A DNA stretch of 64,000 nt from Venturia oleaginea. Taxonomy: Eukaryota; Ascomycota; Dothideomycetes; Venturiales; Venturiaceae. Location: the NCBI GenBank assembly GCA_013176395.1, contig JABMLP010000026.1, forward strand, positions 558,001-622,000, read 5' to 3'. The translations under genes were made by a program, and so were the position numbers. The notes below the pieces were generated by a model. That model was not told where the DNA came from, ran no database searches, and saw only the letters and a list, made by a program, of their open reading frames with translations. Every line of letters starts with the position of its first letter. Position 1 is the stretch's first letter. This document shows positions 47,296 to 57,720 of this stretch, one piece after another.

Positions 47296-48865
47296 AGTGG
47301 ACGAAGAAACGACGGCGGAGGTGGAAGAGTACAAGCAATGAGGGATGGTGACCTGGAGCTTCTTTGTCTGCGCGAAGGAATGACGGAGCGCTGGTATGCG
47401 GGTGGTTTGAGGCGCAGGAGAACAGACTCGATTCGGCCGTAGGTTTGCAGGTGAGATGTGATGAAAGAGGCTAGAGGACGTCGAATAGAGAAATGAGGCG
47501 GCGATATGCTGGTGGGTAAACGACGACCGGCGTCTGAGGAGATGAGTGGAGGATAGTGATAGTAGTCGTCGTCGTGGGCGTGTTTGCTCGGTAGAGGCGA
47601 GGGAGCACAATGGAGTCGATGTTCTTAGCCTGCAATTGGATCCAAGAAGATTCCGCAGTGCTAAATTCACAGTTGGCATAACAATCAAATAGAGAGGAGG
47701 TGTGACGCTTTCGTGGTCCAGGGCACCTCCAAACGTTAAACTTTGATGGTCATCATTGAGCACGCCCCACCGAAAACAGAAGTTTCTTACTACTCCTTGA
47801 AGACAATTGGACATCAAGGTCATCCATTTCATTACATCGACAGACTCTATTCTACTGGCCGTCGCGTAGCCGTGTTGGTGACTTGAAGACTGATGCATAC
47901 AGTCTTTCTATTTACGTCACGGCCAGAATGATCCGCAGTTCCCCCTTCCATTTCCATAACCAGCTGGAATCCTCGTGTTTTTCCAACAACCAGCAACCTC
48001 TCCTCGGACATGTAGTTACTGCGAAGTCTATGTCTCATGTTGCTCAAAGTATTTGATCTCGAACATTCTTTTGTGGTCGTACCGAGAATGAGGGAGTACG
48101 AAGACGTAGCAAACGACTGTAGTGGCCATTTCACGAAGCCCACGAGTTGGTGATACCTAGCTCTTTGGCCCAGTCACTGCTGTTTGTTCCCGAAGAAGTG
48201 GCTATAGGGATCACACCTAGCTACCATGTGTCTTATCGCCTGCCATTCGTATGTACGACAAGAGGATGCCAATTCCAGTATGTGTTCGCGATTGAGGTCT
48301 TATAAGACTAGGGAAAGAAGTGATGAGGTGGAAACGAGCAAGTGGAATGTACGACTAACAATGATTGTAAATATGCCATTTGTTGTTGCTGTTTGGAGCT
48401 GTATGCGTCGGCGAAGGAATTACCTTCTCCATGACATATGCCAACTCAGGCAGAGATATTATGCTTGTGATCGAGCCCCATAGAACTTTAAATTTTGGTC
48501 CATACGGATCTTGAAACACAGGCTTAGCGCTTACATCGAAGGATGTGGTGGCGTCAAGAACAGATGGCGGCAATTTGAATATTCTCATCCCATGGACCAA
48601 ATCCCCAGACGTGGCCAGAGCTATTATGACGGATGCGCTCGACCCACCAGGGTTTCAAAACCGACGGTACTGTGCAAGCCACCTAAATCGAGTATGTTTC
48701 TGGTCAAAATTGACATCTTGCAGAATGCAGATAGCCTGGACCTTAGCTCGGCGCATTCTGCTCTTGTCAATGACTTCCAGCTTGATGTACGGATGTCTTC
48801 TGAAAGTTTTGCCATTTGCACCCTTGACCGGGAAAGTATGGTTCCAAAAGGACCAGTGAATCTCC
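47296..48865. other. Intergenic with decayed reading frames
   Basis: The NMA111 promoter is followed by sequence in which the minus strand is open for about 70 codons (about 48665-48886, around HWSFWNHTFPVKGANGKTF). That stretch ends at a TGA and I cannot place it in a family. It may be part of the same decayed locus as the HET relic next to it. Confidence 0.35.
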
Positions 48866-49048
48866 TTATGGTATGGATCCAGATATGAGATTTGAAAGAC
48901 CCAATTCCGCTACGATTTCGCTAGAGCGGACGACCTTCTGGTACCCAGCTCTTTCATGTGCGACCCCTGTGAGAGAAAAGATCGCATAGGAAGGTGGTTG
49001 ATCGAAGAATTGTTCTAGTTTAAGGGTTTTGGTATTGAGTAGTCGCAT
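48866..49048 (-). pseudogene. HET-domain protein, N-terminal relic
   Basis: HET proteins trigger cell death on fusion of unlike fungal strains. From the ATG at 49048 the frame reads MRLLNTKTLKLEQFF, then PPSYAIFSLT and AGYQKV, which is the recognisable start of many HET proteins (MRLLNT..L.L..F, PYAILSHTW, Y.K). The expected SHTWGDEE is already altered, and the rest of the HET domain (such as VWIDTCCID) is absent. Only a fragment of about 60 residues remains. Confidence 0.6.
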
Positions 49049-49324
49049 CGCTTCCGCGGCGGGCAGATCGAAGGGAGAACAGTGGATGTGAAGCAATGCA
49101 TTGGTCGCAGGAGTGAAGTCGAGGAGGATCAACACAGCTGGAGGCTGCCCTTCTTAAGCTGGGCAGCCTGTATATTATAATATTATACAAATCGCCCACA
49201 GACACAACCGGAACCGATTGTTGGCATTGGAGGTGTTGGTGTTCCAGTGTGAAGCTCGTCGGGATAGAGATCCACCTTTGAGCACTTTCGCCGAGCTAGG
49301 ATAACAACCACCCATATACATACA
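49049..49324. other. Intergenic, AP-2 sigma upstream region
   Basis: Sequence between the HET relic and the AP-2 sigma start. No regulatory motif can be named with confidence. Confidence 0.35.
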
Positions 49325-50047
49325 ATGGTTCTCTCCTTCATCCTGATACAAAACAGACAGTGAGCAAAATCTGGTACCTAGGAAATTGCCAATTAAATCA
49401 CTAACGAATTCCAGAGGCAAGACCCGCCTAGCGAAGTGGTACGCTCCATACAGTGTAAGCCTTCCTCCTCTCCCCTTAAGCAACCACAACTAACACTACA
49501 CAGGATGAAGAGAAAGTAAAGTTAAAAGGCGAAGTCCGTCTCCCTCTTCATCTCCCTTCATCCTTCAACAGAAACTCACAACCATTCCACCAGGTCCACC
49601 GCCTCATCGCCCCTCGCGACCAAAAGCACCAGTCCAACTTCATCGAGTTCCGGAATACCTCCAAGATCGTCTACCGTCGCTATGCAGGTCTCTTCTTCTG
49701 CGCCTGTGTTGATACAAATGACAATGAGCTTGCGTATCTGGAGGCTATACATTTCTTTGTAGAGGTGCTGGATGCGTTTTTTGGCAACGTTTGTGAGCTG
49801 GATTTGGTGTTTAATTTCTACAAGGTAGGCTCTCCTTTGAGATCTGGATATATTTGGGCAAGGAGAGTTAGGCAGATTGTGGTCGTCGTTGATTGAAGAG
49901 ACAGTCAGACACACCCTGGAACAATTGAAGCTAATAGTGAAATAGGTCTATGCTATATTGGATGAGGTCTTTTTGGCAGGCGAGATTGAGGAGACCAGTA
50001 AACAGGTTGTTTTGACGAGGCTGGAACATCTGGATAAGCTGGACTGA
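49325..50047 (+). CDS. aps2: AP-2 adaptor complex sigma subunit
   Basis: AP-2 sigma is the small subunit of the clathrin adaptor that selects cargo at the plasma membrane. Five exons are inferred: 49325-49359, 49415-49454, 49504-49533, 49594-49824 and 49946-50047, giving 145 residues, the family length. It starts [20 protein letters not shown] and continues with [20 protein letters not shown], the near-invariant sigma core. Then come [17 protein letters not shown] and [20 protein letters not shown], and the end [20 protein letters not shown]. All junctions keep frame. Four introns in a gene this small is normal for this family in filamentous fungi. The sequence fits sigma-2 better than sigma-1 by the [13 protein letters not shown] stretch and by the ending. 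Confidence 0.95.
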
Positions 50048-50842
50048 AATATGGGCAAGCATTTTGACACTTGGGCATTCGGAGGCGTTGTGAACGGATG
50101 GGGAGGTTCCGATATGATACCAATGGGAATTGATTTTGCTGACTAAGATTTCGAATGCGATCATAAAGACAACATAATATGTGAAGGCTGACCTGATCAA
50201 TAGGTGGCAATTGACGTGAACGCGAATGTGAAGATGGCAGCAGGAGTCACACTAATTTAACCACCGAGCTACAGCATTGCGACCATTACCCACTGGATAC
50301 AGTAGAGACTGCAAGCAACAACGAGGGGGCGCAAAACTGGGCGATTACCCGAAAAAGAATTCGTTAAATGATGTTTCGAATTTGAATCGACCTCACAGTC
50401 ATCCTATCAGTTCTGCTCTCACTTATCAATACTCGGTAAATATGGAATGGATATCAAACAGGGCTCTTCAACTCGAAAGCAATGCCACTGAATTGTCAGC
50501 GAAATGGTTCATGAAAAGGTCCAGAAATTGATCAATTTCGATATTGAATGGCAGAATTCTAAAAGAAAGGGCTCTTCGACATGCAAGTCAGCGGTGAGCT
50601 GCTCGGATTTCGGCCACTGTCTTAGGAGTTATGGAAATTCAGTGTTGATCCGCCACCGTCCACACCTTTCTCTTCTGACAACAAACAACCACTTCACACA
50701 ACACCCAAACCTACATCTTTGCACCATTCTATCGTTCGATTATTCACGCATACGCTCATAGTAAAAGTATACAAGAACAGGTTCGTACTGTGCACCATTC
50801 CCGCCGTCGACGCGCTGACTGACACGTTTCTAGCATCACAAA
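50048..50842. other. Intergenic, no gene seen
   Basis: AP-2 sigma 3' region and upstream region of the Myb-like gene. No supported element. Confidence 0.4.
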
Positions 50843-51512
50843 ATGGCCGACGAAGGCGGAAAGGCGAAGAAAATCCCATGGTCTGAGGAAGATAAGGTAT
50901 GCCCCTCGCTCTTTTTATCTTCTAATATGTCAACATGTTAATTTAATATAGCTCAGCACGGTTGTCCGTCTCCTCTTCCATCAAGGCCCTCTTAAGTGGG
51001 AAAACTTCCAAATTACCACTGGTCACTCCCAGGTCGCCGCAGGAGGTATGCTCGAGCGCCTGAAGAAGAAGTATGTCACCAATGCAGCCGCCGGAAAGGC
51101 CACCACCGCAACCGCCGCTACCAAGGACGACGAGCCAGAGCCAAAGCCAAAGGCAGCCGAGAAGAAGGGCAAGAAGGCGAAGGTGAAGGATGAGGAGGCC
51201 GAGGAAGAGCCTGATGCCGACGCGCTTGTCGAGAAGAAGACGAAGAAGGCAAGCAAGAAGGCGAAGAAGGATGTGGAAGCAGAGGTGAAGGACGAGGCCG
51301 ATGAGGAGCCTGCTGTCGACGAGCCTGTCGAGAAGAACAAGCGCGAACGAAAGCCATCGAAGAAGGCTACTGAGTCTACTGAGCCAGCTAAGTCCAAGAC
51401 ACCAGCTCCAGAGGCTTCAGCTGAGTCCAAGGGCGGCAAGAAGCGAAGCAAGTCCAAGACTCCAGGAGCGGAGCCAAAGAGCAAGAAGGCCAAGTCCGAG
51501 GTTGAGGCTTGA
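50843..51512 (+). CDS. Myb/SANT-like lysine-rich nuclear protein
   Basis: Exons 50843-50896 and 50952-51512 give 204 residues. The N-terminal 55 residues (IPWSEEDK joined by the intron to LSTVVRLLFHQGPLKWENF) form a short Myb/SANT-like helical module with its conserved Trp residues. The remainder is a highly charged tail of Lys/Glu/Ala repeats with KKAKKD, KKRSKSKTPG and KSKKAKSE, similar in composition to linker histones and other chromatin proteins, and containing SKTPG sites typical of proline-directed kinases. Nuclear location and DNA or chromatin binding are inferred. No specific orthologue is assigned. Confidence 0.8.
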
Positions 51513-52372
51513 ATACATCACCATTGACACACACGGGCACTCGCTAGTTGGTCGAACCTGTGAGTTGGGCTATAGGAAATTAGGCCTGGTAATGAACCGG
51601 GGTTAGGATTTACCACGACAACAACTCGATCAACCCAACTTCATAGTATGCAATGAAAGATCAATACTGTTGATTTTCGGCTGAAACGAAGACATGATTT
51701 TGCGAGGATTTGTCGAACAGCCACTATTTTTTTTCCGTGAAAGCTAACAGTAAAGTCAACATGACAGACTTGAGAGTCTGTTTCCGGTGATCAATCACAA
51801 GATCTCTCGAGTTGTGTGCGAAAAGGGTTTTCGTTGGATCAATAGTACGATACATGTGTTCCAAAAGTCTGTTCCGAACATTAATTTTGGTATGGGTACA
51901 TGAGATGAGTTCTTCGTGCCCTCAAAATAGTGCTGACAAGCCAAATGATTTCTCAAATGCCCGGCTGTTTGGTTCTGCATCTCAAGAATGTGCAGATCGT
52001 CAATACAGCTTTTCCAACTGTCTCTCAGGCTCAAAATTAGATTCAAGGCTGTTTTTTGGCATCACTTTGATAGGATTGTCTGACTTTCTGTCTGTTTGTG
52101 GGTAAGATATAGTGAAATACACCAGTGACTGCATCGAAGAGGCAAGACTGAGTATACCCAGCAATACAATGCCAGGCTGAAAAGGTCGTGATCTCAGCAT
52201 TGTACCCTTGGCCATCAATGCTTTTGCGCGCAATTTCTCGACTTCCCAGAGAATTCACCCCAGCCCCTTGACCGGAATGTCGATTACGACCGTAGCCGTT
52301 TTGCAAGGCTGTCGATGGGAAGCTCTACAGTAGAAAATCGAACATAAGACTAAAAATTATCAAATTCAGCTA
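51513..52372. other. Intergenic, no gene seen
   Basis: Sequence between the Myb-like gene and transposon copy B. Short frames only. Confidence 0.4.
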
Positions 52373-54218
52373 ACTTATTCCACCATCGAGCGGGTCAACC
52401 CATCAAGCGGGTCAAAAAGGCTTGGCACGACCAACTTATGTTACGACTCTTCAATTTAATCGCTATCAACAATAGATTCTAAGTCCGTCGTGCTGCTATC
52501 TGATTCAGAAGATATCTTGATATCTTTTTTACAAGTTCGCGCATTATGCCCAGCTGCGTCGCAGTTCCTACAGCGCCGTTGAATTGGTCGGGCTGTTTCT
52601 TGACCACCACTACCACGAGCCTTCTTTGATCCCTGGGGCGCTATAGACGCCTCTGCAGCTACCTGCGCTGCTGCAGTCCCATACTCAATAGTACCACCTT
52701 GCTGGATCCACTTCCTTTTGCGCGATTTTCGGTTCGTTGTTACTGCTAATTGCTCTTCAAGCTCGCGGTTACGCGCAACAAGCAGAGCGTTTTGGTGTAG
52801 CATCAATTCAGCGCCCTTAACAAGCTGGGAAAAGCCTGCCTGCGCAGTAACTGGTGACCGAGTAAAATACTCGCTTACGAGCTTGGATTGGGACCAAATT
52901 CATAAGTATTACTTGGAGTCTTGGGCTGCCACGGCGTTTCTGGGAGATGGGTTTCTGGCGGGGTTCGTAGCCGTACTTCAAGGCGATCCAACACCACCTG
53001 CGCGTCGATAGGGACTAGCCCTACTGCCTCAAAAGCCTTTTGACAGTTCTCTTTCGTAAACACGTCGAAAAACGCGTCTTTGAAGGCAGGGAGAAAGCCT
53101 TCCTTGTTGATATGGTACACGCGTCGGCGTGCCAAGTCCCGGACGCGTTGGGAGTACTTGCGCTTCAACGGCGAAGCAGACCACGTCAAGGGGCTGGAGT
53201 ATATGCGACGAGTGCGATGGCATGCAGAGGGTTATAATCTTGTTTTCGAGGCAGTAGTCCTTGAAATCCTGGCTGAGATGGCTCTCATGGCCGTCCAAAA
53301 TAAGCAGCCTGTATACCCCCACCTGCCGCGCCTTTGTATACGCGTTAAAGTGCTTCAACCACTCAAGACCAAGCGCATTATTTGTCCAGCCGTTCTCAGA
53401 GACCGAGAGCTTCCAATTCCGTGGTATATCTGCCTCCTCATACCACGCAGAGATATGAACGCGTCCTTTGTAGATAATGAAGGGCGGGGTCGCATACCCG
53501 GCGGCGCAGATGCTCTGGATAACTGTAACCCACTCGCGATCGCCTGGCTGGATTAAATTAGGCCGTGTACGTCTTTCAGAAGCTGTGACGACCTTCATCG
53601 ACCCAATAACGCCCATCTGGAAGCCAATCTCGTCAAAGTTCTGCGTATCCTCGTCGTGGATACCGTACTTTGCCTTGGTGTCTGTAACGAGCTTGAACCA
53701 CGCGCCAATAATCTCTGGATCTTCCTGTAGTATCCTCTGCCTATCCTTAGCTCGATTGAAGGCCATCTTGAGCTCATCTGAGCGCGTTATGAACCTCTCA
53801 GCCCAGTTTTTCCCTACTGGCTCTCCACCGCGTACACCCAGTAGTTTATCCGCCATATCTGCTACCTCACACAGCCGGGGCGCGAATCCTCGCGAATCGA
53901 GGTCGAGGATGTATTGGAAAATTGTCTGCTCTTCAGTCGTAGTGAGCTTGTGTCGGGCGTTGCGAGTATCTAGGCGATACGTAATTCCGTTATATCGCCT
54001 AGTTAATGTTGAAGGAGGTATATCAAACGCCTCAGCAGCGCGCCGGAGGCTTCGGAATTGGTGGGTATTGTAGGCAGAAAGGGCAAGCTGGATTGTGCCT
54101 TCTCTGTTAGATGATTGCGCGTTTTGTTGTTGAGACATATTGTGTTGATAAGGGAGCAGCTGGTCTTGGCATAAACTGACCCGCTCGATGGGTTGACCCA
54201 CTCGATGGTGGAATACGT
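52373..54218 (-). mobile_element. Fot1/pogo-type transposon, copy B
   Basis: The element is 1846 bp, flanked by TA (52371-52372 and 54219-54220). Its termini match each other well: ATTCCACCATCGAG, then a subterminal motif CCATC[GA]AGCGGGTC repeated, on both sides. The left end has one mismatch in the outermost bases (ACTTATT against ACGTATT on the right). It carries one transposase gene on the minus strand. Ends and DNA-binding domain belong to one subfamily, unlike copy A. Confidence 0.92.
52456..54138 (-). pseudogene. Pogo/Fot1 transposase, copy B, frameshifted
   Basis: The frame starts MSQQQNAQSSNREGTIQLAL at 54138. The N-terminal DNA-binding half (RRAAEAFDIPPSTLTRRYNG) has a helix-turn-helix quite unlike that of copies A and C. 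From about SRGFAPRLCEVADMADKLLG onward it is nearly identical to copy A. The catalytic landmarks NFDEIGFQMG and LILDGHESH are intact. A two-base loss near 53175 (compared with A and C) shifts the frame just after LDVVCF, and a one-base loss near 52893 shifts it again before the zinc-knuckle tail. Confidence 0.9.
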
Positions 54219-54393
54219 TATGAGTTACCTAATAACTAAAAGCTTAGCTATCTTTAAGAACCAACTTCGATAGGCTACGGTACCGGTGCTCTAATTCCGC
54301 GTGTATATCTAGCCGTTTAAGTAGAGCTTAAACCTAGGAAAACCCCTGAACGACCCGGCGACCTCTATTCTAGTATCTCTAGAAAGTACTATA

Positions 54394-55078
54394 TGTTACA
54401 GATCACCTCAAGACCGAAAAGCAGGGACAGTGGGACTTGCAGAGGATGGTTGGATAACAAGAAGTTGTTGTTAGGACTGATGTGGAGTGGAATCCGTTGG
54501 GCGCACAAGAGGGGACTGGTGCAACCAGGTCAGTCCTAAGAGAGAATAATACGTGCAGGAGTCACGTGATATTCCCACAGTTTCCACAGCACTTGGCATT
54601 GCCCACAGTGTGGGAAGTGTGGGAAGAGCCAAGAGGTGTGGGAATACACCTTGGCACCCAGAACCAGAAGGGTATATAGGGAGGACGTTGGACGGACTTT
54701 TCTTTCTCTCTTCGTGGTTATCTCATGTTATGTTTCTCACATAGGAGCTTCTTCAGTAACGACCTTTTACTTAGATACAATCAAGCACAAGTCATATGCA
54801 CACGAAGCAAGCCCACCCCCAACCTTCATACTAACCGACAAGCGTTCATGATTGATCTGAGGATCAAATCGGTTAGACGACAATTGAATTGGGAGATACA
54901 TCGGACGGCTAGGATCTAGTGAGCCTCCAAAGAACCTGAGCAAGGAAAGGTACTTAAGGTAAGTACTTCCAGACTGATATTGCCCTTACCCCAAACCCGC
55001 GGACCAGAACAAGAGAACACAGGTGTCAAGAAGGTCTTGACATAATCAACTGTGTTGAGAAACGAGTTCCCCGTAACA
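54394..55078. mobile_element. Solo LTR with CTATA target duplication
   Basis: The unit is 685 bp. It begins TGTTACAG and ends CCCGTAACA, so it has TG..CA ends in a TGTTAC/GTAACA inverted repeat. CTATA occurs immediately on both sides (54389-54393 and 55079-55083), the 5-bp duplication expected of LTR retrotransposon integration. There is no internal coding region, so it is a solo LTR left by recombination. Confidence 0.85.
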
Positions 55079-55083
55079 CTATA

Positions 55084-55458
55084 ACCCGTGTTTCGATATC
55101 CCAGTTATTCTTAGTCCGACGATCTATTAATAAAAGAAGAAGTATCCCTATATAACGGTATCTAAGAAGCCGTAATTCCCTATCACTTTCTATACCTATA
55201 TCACCGAGTATACGAACGACTTTCTATAAGAACTAGTTTTAAAATCGCTATGAACCGTTTTCCAGCGGTTCCTTACTTGTGGCGGCTTGCTAGGCTACTG
55301 GAACAACCACAGTATTCAAGCACCTAACAAGGCGCCACAGTACACGAGCCATGTGACGGCTTGCTAGGCTACTGGAACAACCACAGTGTCCAAGTACCTA
55401 ACAAGGCGCCACAGTACACGGGCCACAGCAAGACCTATAAGTAGGCCTTGCCCCCAGT
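55084..55458. repeat. Spacer with 75-bp tandem duplication
   Basis: Between the two LTRs, GGCTTGCTAGGCTACTGGAA occurs twice about 75 bp apart (near 55282 and 55357), each followed by ACCTAACAAGGCGCCACAGT. It could be retained internal sequence of the retroelement. No coding sequence is seen. Confidence 0.6.
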
Positions 55459-57098
55459 TGTTACGGGGAACTCGTTTCTCAACACAGTTGATTATGTCAA
55501 GACCTTCTTGACACCTGTGTTCTCTTGTTCTGGTCCGCGGGTTTGGGGTAAGGGCAATATCAGTCTGGAAGTACTTACCTTAAGTACCTTTCCTTGCTCA
55601 GGTTCTTTGGAGGCTCACTAGATCCTAGCCGTCCGATGTATCTCCCAATTCAATTGTCGTCTAACCGATTTGATCCTCAGATCAATCATGAACGCTTGTC
55701 GGTTAGTATGAAGGTTGGGGGTGGGCTTGCTTCGTGTGCATATGACTTGTGCTTGATTGTATCTAAGTAAAAGGTCGTTACTGAAGAAGCTCCTATGTGA
55801 GAAACATAACATGAGATAACCACGAAGAGAGAAAGAAAAGTCCGTCCAACGTCCTCCCTATATACCCTTCTGGTTCTGGGTGCCAAGGTGTATTCCCACA
55901 CCTCTTGGCTCTTCCCACACTTCCCACACTGATTGATTGATTGATTGATTGATTTTATCCTACTCGGTTGCAGCCGCTTAATCACGCAGCTATGTCCGGT
56001 TAGGAGGACTTCATCAGACAGCCGACACGTGATAGATTATATAATCCACCGCGCCCCACTTCGCCCCGTTCACTGAAACAAGACCAACTGTCCCCTCCGT
56101 CCTCCCTCTTTTCCCTTAACCAGTATCTCCAAATGCCCGCTGGCTCTTGTAGATACTGGTCACTCTGCTAGTATATCTGTGCTATGTAGACTCAAGAGGC
56201 AATGCCTCGTGTTTCGCTATCCTTCTACCTACAGTCCCCCTCTAGTGCTCAGCTTTGTCTATCTGTTTCGCCTTATCCCTCAAGGCCAATGGGTTCCCTA
56301 AGTATGATTCTGCTTGTGAAAGTTGCCTTGCACCAGATTCCCATGCGGCAGTGTATTTGGTTGTGTGATGCTGGAGACAATAGTAACCATCGTAGTCGTG
56401 ATTTCGCTGCTTGGGTGTGATACTCCGGGTATGCCCGTAGACGAGGATGTCTGGTAGCTGCCGTATTGTATGGCGCCGATCGTGCTATAGACCTGCCGTC
56501 TTATAGTCGGAGCCTACCTGCTGCTAGTCGCTCTCCCTGCTTGCTATATCGCGCTCCTACTCTTGCCAATGCCATAACTGGGACGCAACAGTCTGGGGAG
56601 AGGCTCAAGGCTACGTCTGCTAGCTTACAGGGAGGGGATTTGCCGCCAATAGGCTCCTTCTATGCGTCCTTACTACTTACTGTGTTGCGCACCTACTCTT
56701 GCCAATGCCATAACTGGGAGGCAACAGTTTGGGGAGAGGCTCAAGGCTCTGGGCAACAGCTTGTAGCAGGACGGTTTGCCAAGACGTTGGGAGAGGTTGT
56801 CTAGTCGTTGCAGTAGTGTGTGGTGCCGATTGTTGCACACCGGGCGTCTGGTGTTTGAGTTGTGTTGAAGGTATTGCCGCACACTGTGGGCAATGCCAAG
56901 TGCTGTGGAAACTGTGGGAATATCACGTGACTCCTGCACGTATTATTCTCTCTTAGGACTGACCTGGTTGCACCAGTCCCCTCTTGTGCGCCCAACGGAT
57001 TCCACTCCACATCAGTCCTAACAACAACTTCTTGTTATCCAACCATCCTCTGCAAGTCCCACTGTCCCTGCTTTTCGGTCTTGAGGTGACCTGTAACA
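55459..57098. mobile_element. Inverted LTR interrupted by a nested element
   Basis: This is the same LTR family as 54394-55078 in opposite orientation (TGTTACGGGG at the left, GACCTGTAACA at the right). It is split by a 949-bp insertion at 55931-56879; without that and its 6-bp duplication the LTR is about 685 bp, like its partner. The bases outside it, CCAGT and CTGCT, do not form a target duplication, unlike the other LTR, so this copy was probably moved or recombined after insertion. Confidence 0.8.
55931..56879 (-). mobile_element. Putative non-LTR element, short nested copy
   Basis: This second copy of the element at 28505-29973 is inserted in the inverted LTR. CACACT stands on both sides (55925-55930 and 56880-56885) and occurs once at the matching place in the intact LTR, so it is a true target duplication. 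On the minus strand it ends in six AATC-type units. It lacks the 167 bp at the other end of the long copy and one 353-bp internal unit, which together account for the 520-bp length difference. Confidence 0.75.
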
Positions 57099-57109
57099 CT
57101 GCTTTCTAT

Positions 57110-57720
57110 CGGGTTCGGTATCACTTTCTTACTCTTGGATTATAAGAGCGTTTACGTCAAATAGTGTAGGAATTTGTAAGGTTCGTTAAAGATATTATTG
57201 CTACTACTATAAGCTCCTACTAATCGAAAACTAGCGGTTAAGCAACCTTCTGGCTTACTTAAAGAGTACTATCGCGCCTTAGACCGGATTTCTTAGGGAT
57301 TACCTGCACAAATTCTTAAGAAGTTAGACGAGGCACGCTAAGGGCTTCCGTTACTCTTCCAGCCATAGTATCCTGGCACTATCCAGTACGACGACTTCTT
57401 GGAGAACAACTTCCACGTAAATAAAGCAACTAGTTATATCACAGGCGTTATCAATTGGGCTGATGCTATAATTGCCCCGCTTAGGCTCTCCCCTAGCGGT
57501 CTCGAAGCAATACTTGGTGTTTAGACTTTAAGCAGTTAGCATTTTCATCCCGATTAAATTAAGCTCCGGGAGCATTTCTAGGACATATTCTACGAATAAA
57601 TTGGCCCTATATCTGCAGACAGCCGACGTTCAATCGAAGTTGCAAGACTATTTGGATTGTTCCGAACGCATGGATTCGAAGAGGGAGACGCGAGAATCGT
57701 ATATCTTGAGATGTTATGTA
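57110..57720 (+). pseudogene. Phosphotransferase-family (APH-like) relic with RIP-type stops
   Basis: One reading frame can be followed to the edge of transposon copy C. It contains YDDFLENNFHVNKATSYITG and VINWADAIIAP, which is the catalytic-loop and metal-binding block of fungal aminoglycoside/choline-kinase-like phosphotransferases, and later DSRRSIEVARLFGLF. The usual catalytic His of H-x-D is Tyr (CAC to TAC). In the part I could align, stop codons stand where family members usually have Trp or Gln, which fits C:G to T:A mutation. The 3' end is cut by the transposon. Confidence 0.65.

Noticed and set aside
51023..51493. A 156-codon minus-strand frame
   Set aside because: It is antisense to the lysine-rich Myb-like gene; its Phe/Ser-rich repeats just mirror the Lys/Glu codons.
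54394..57098. One complete LTR retrotransposon
   Set aside because: The two LTRs are in opposite orientation, and no gag or pol remains between them, so they are separate LTR copies.
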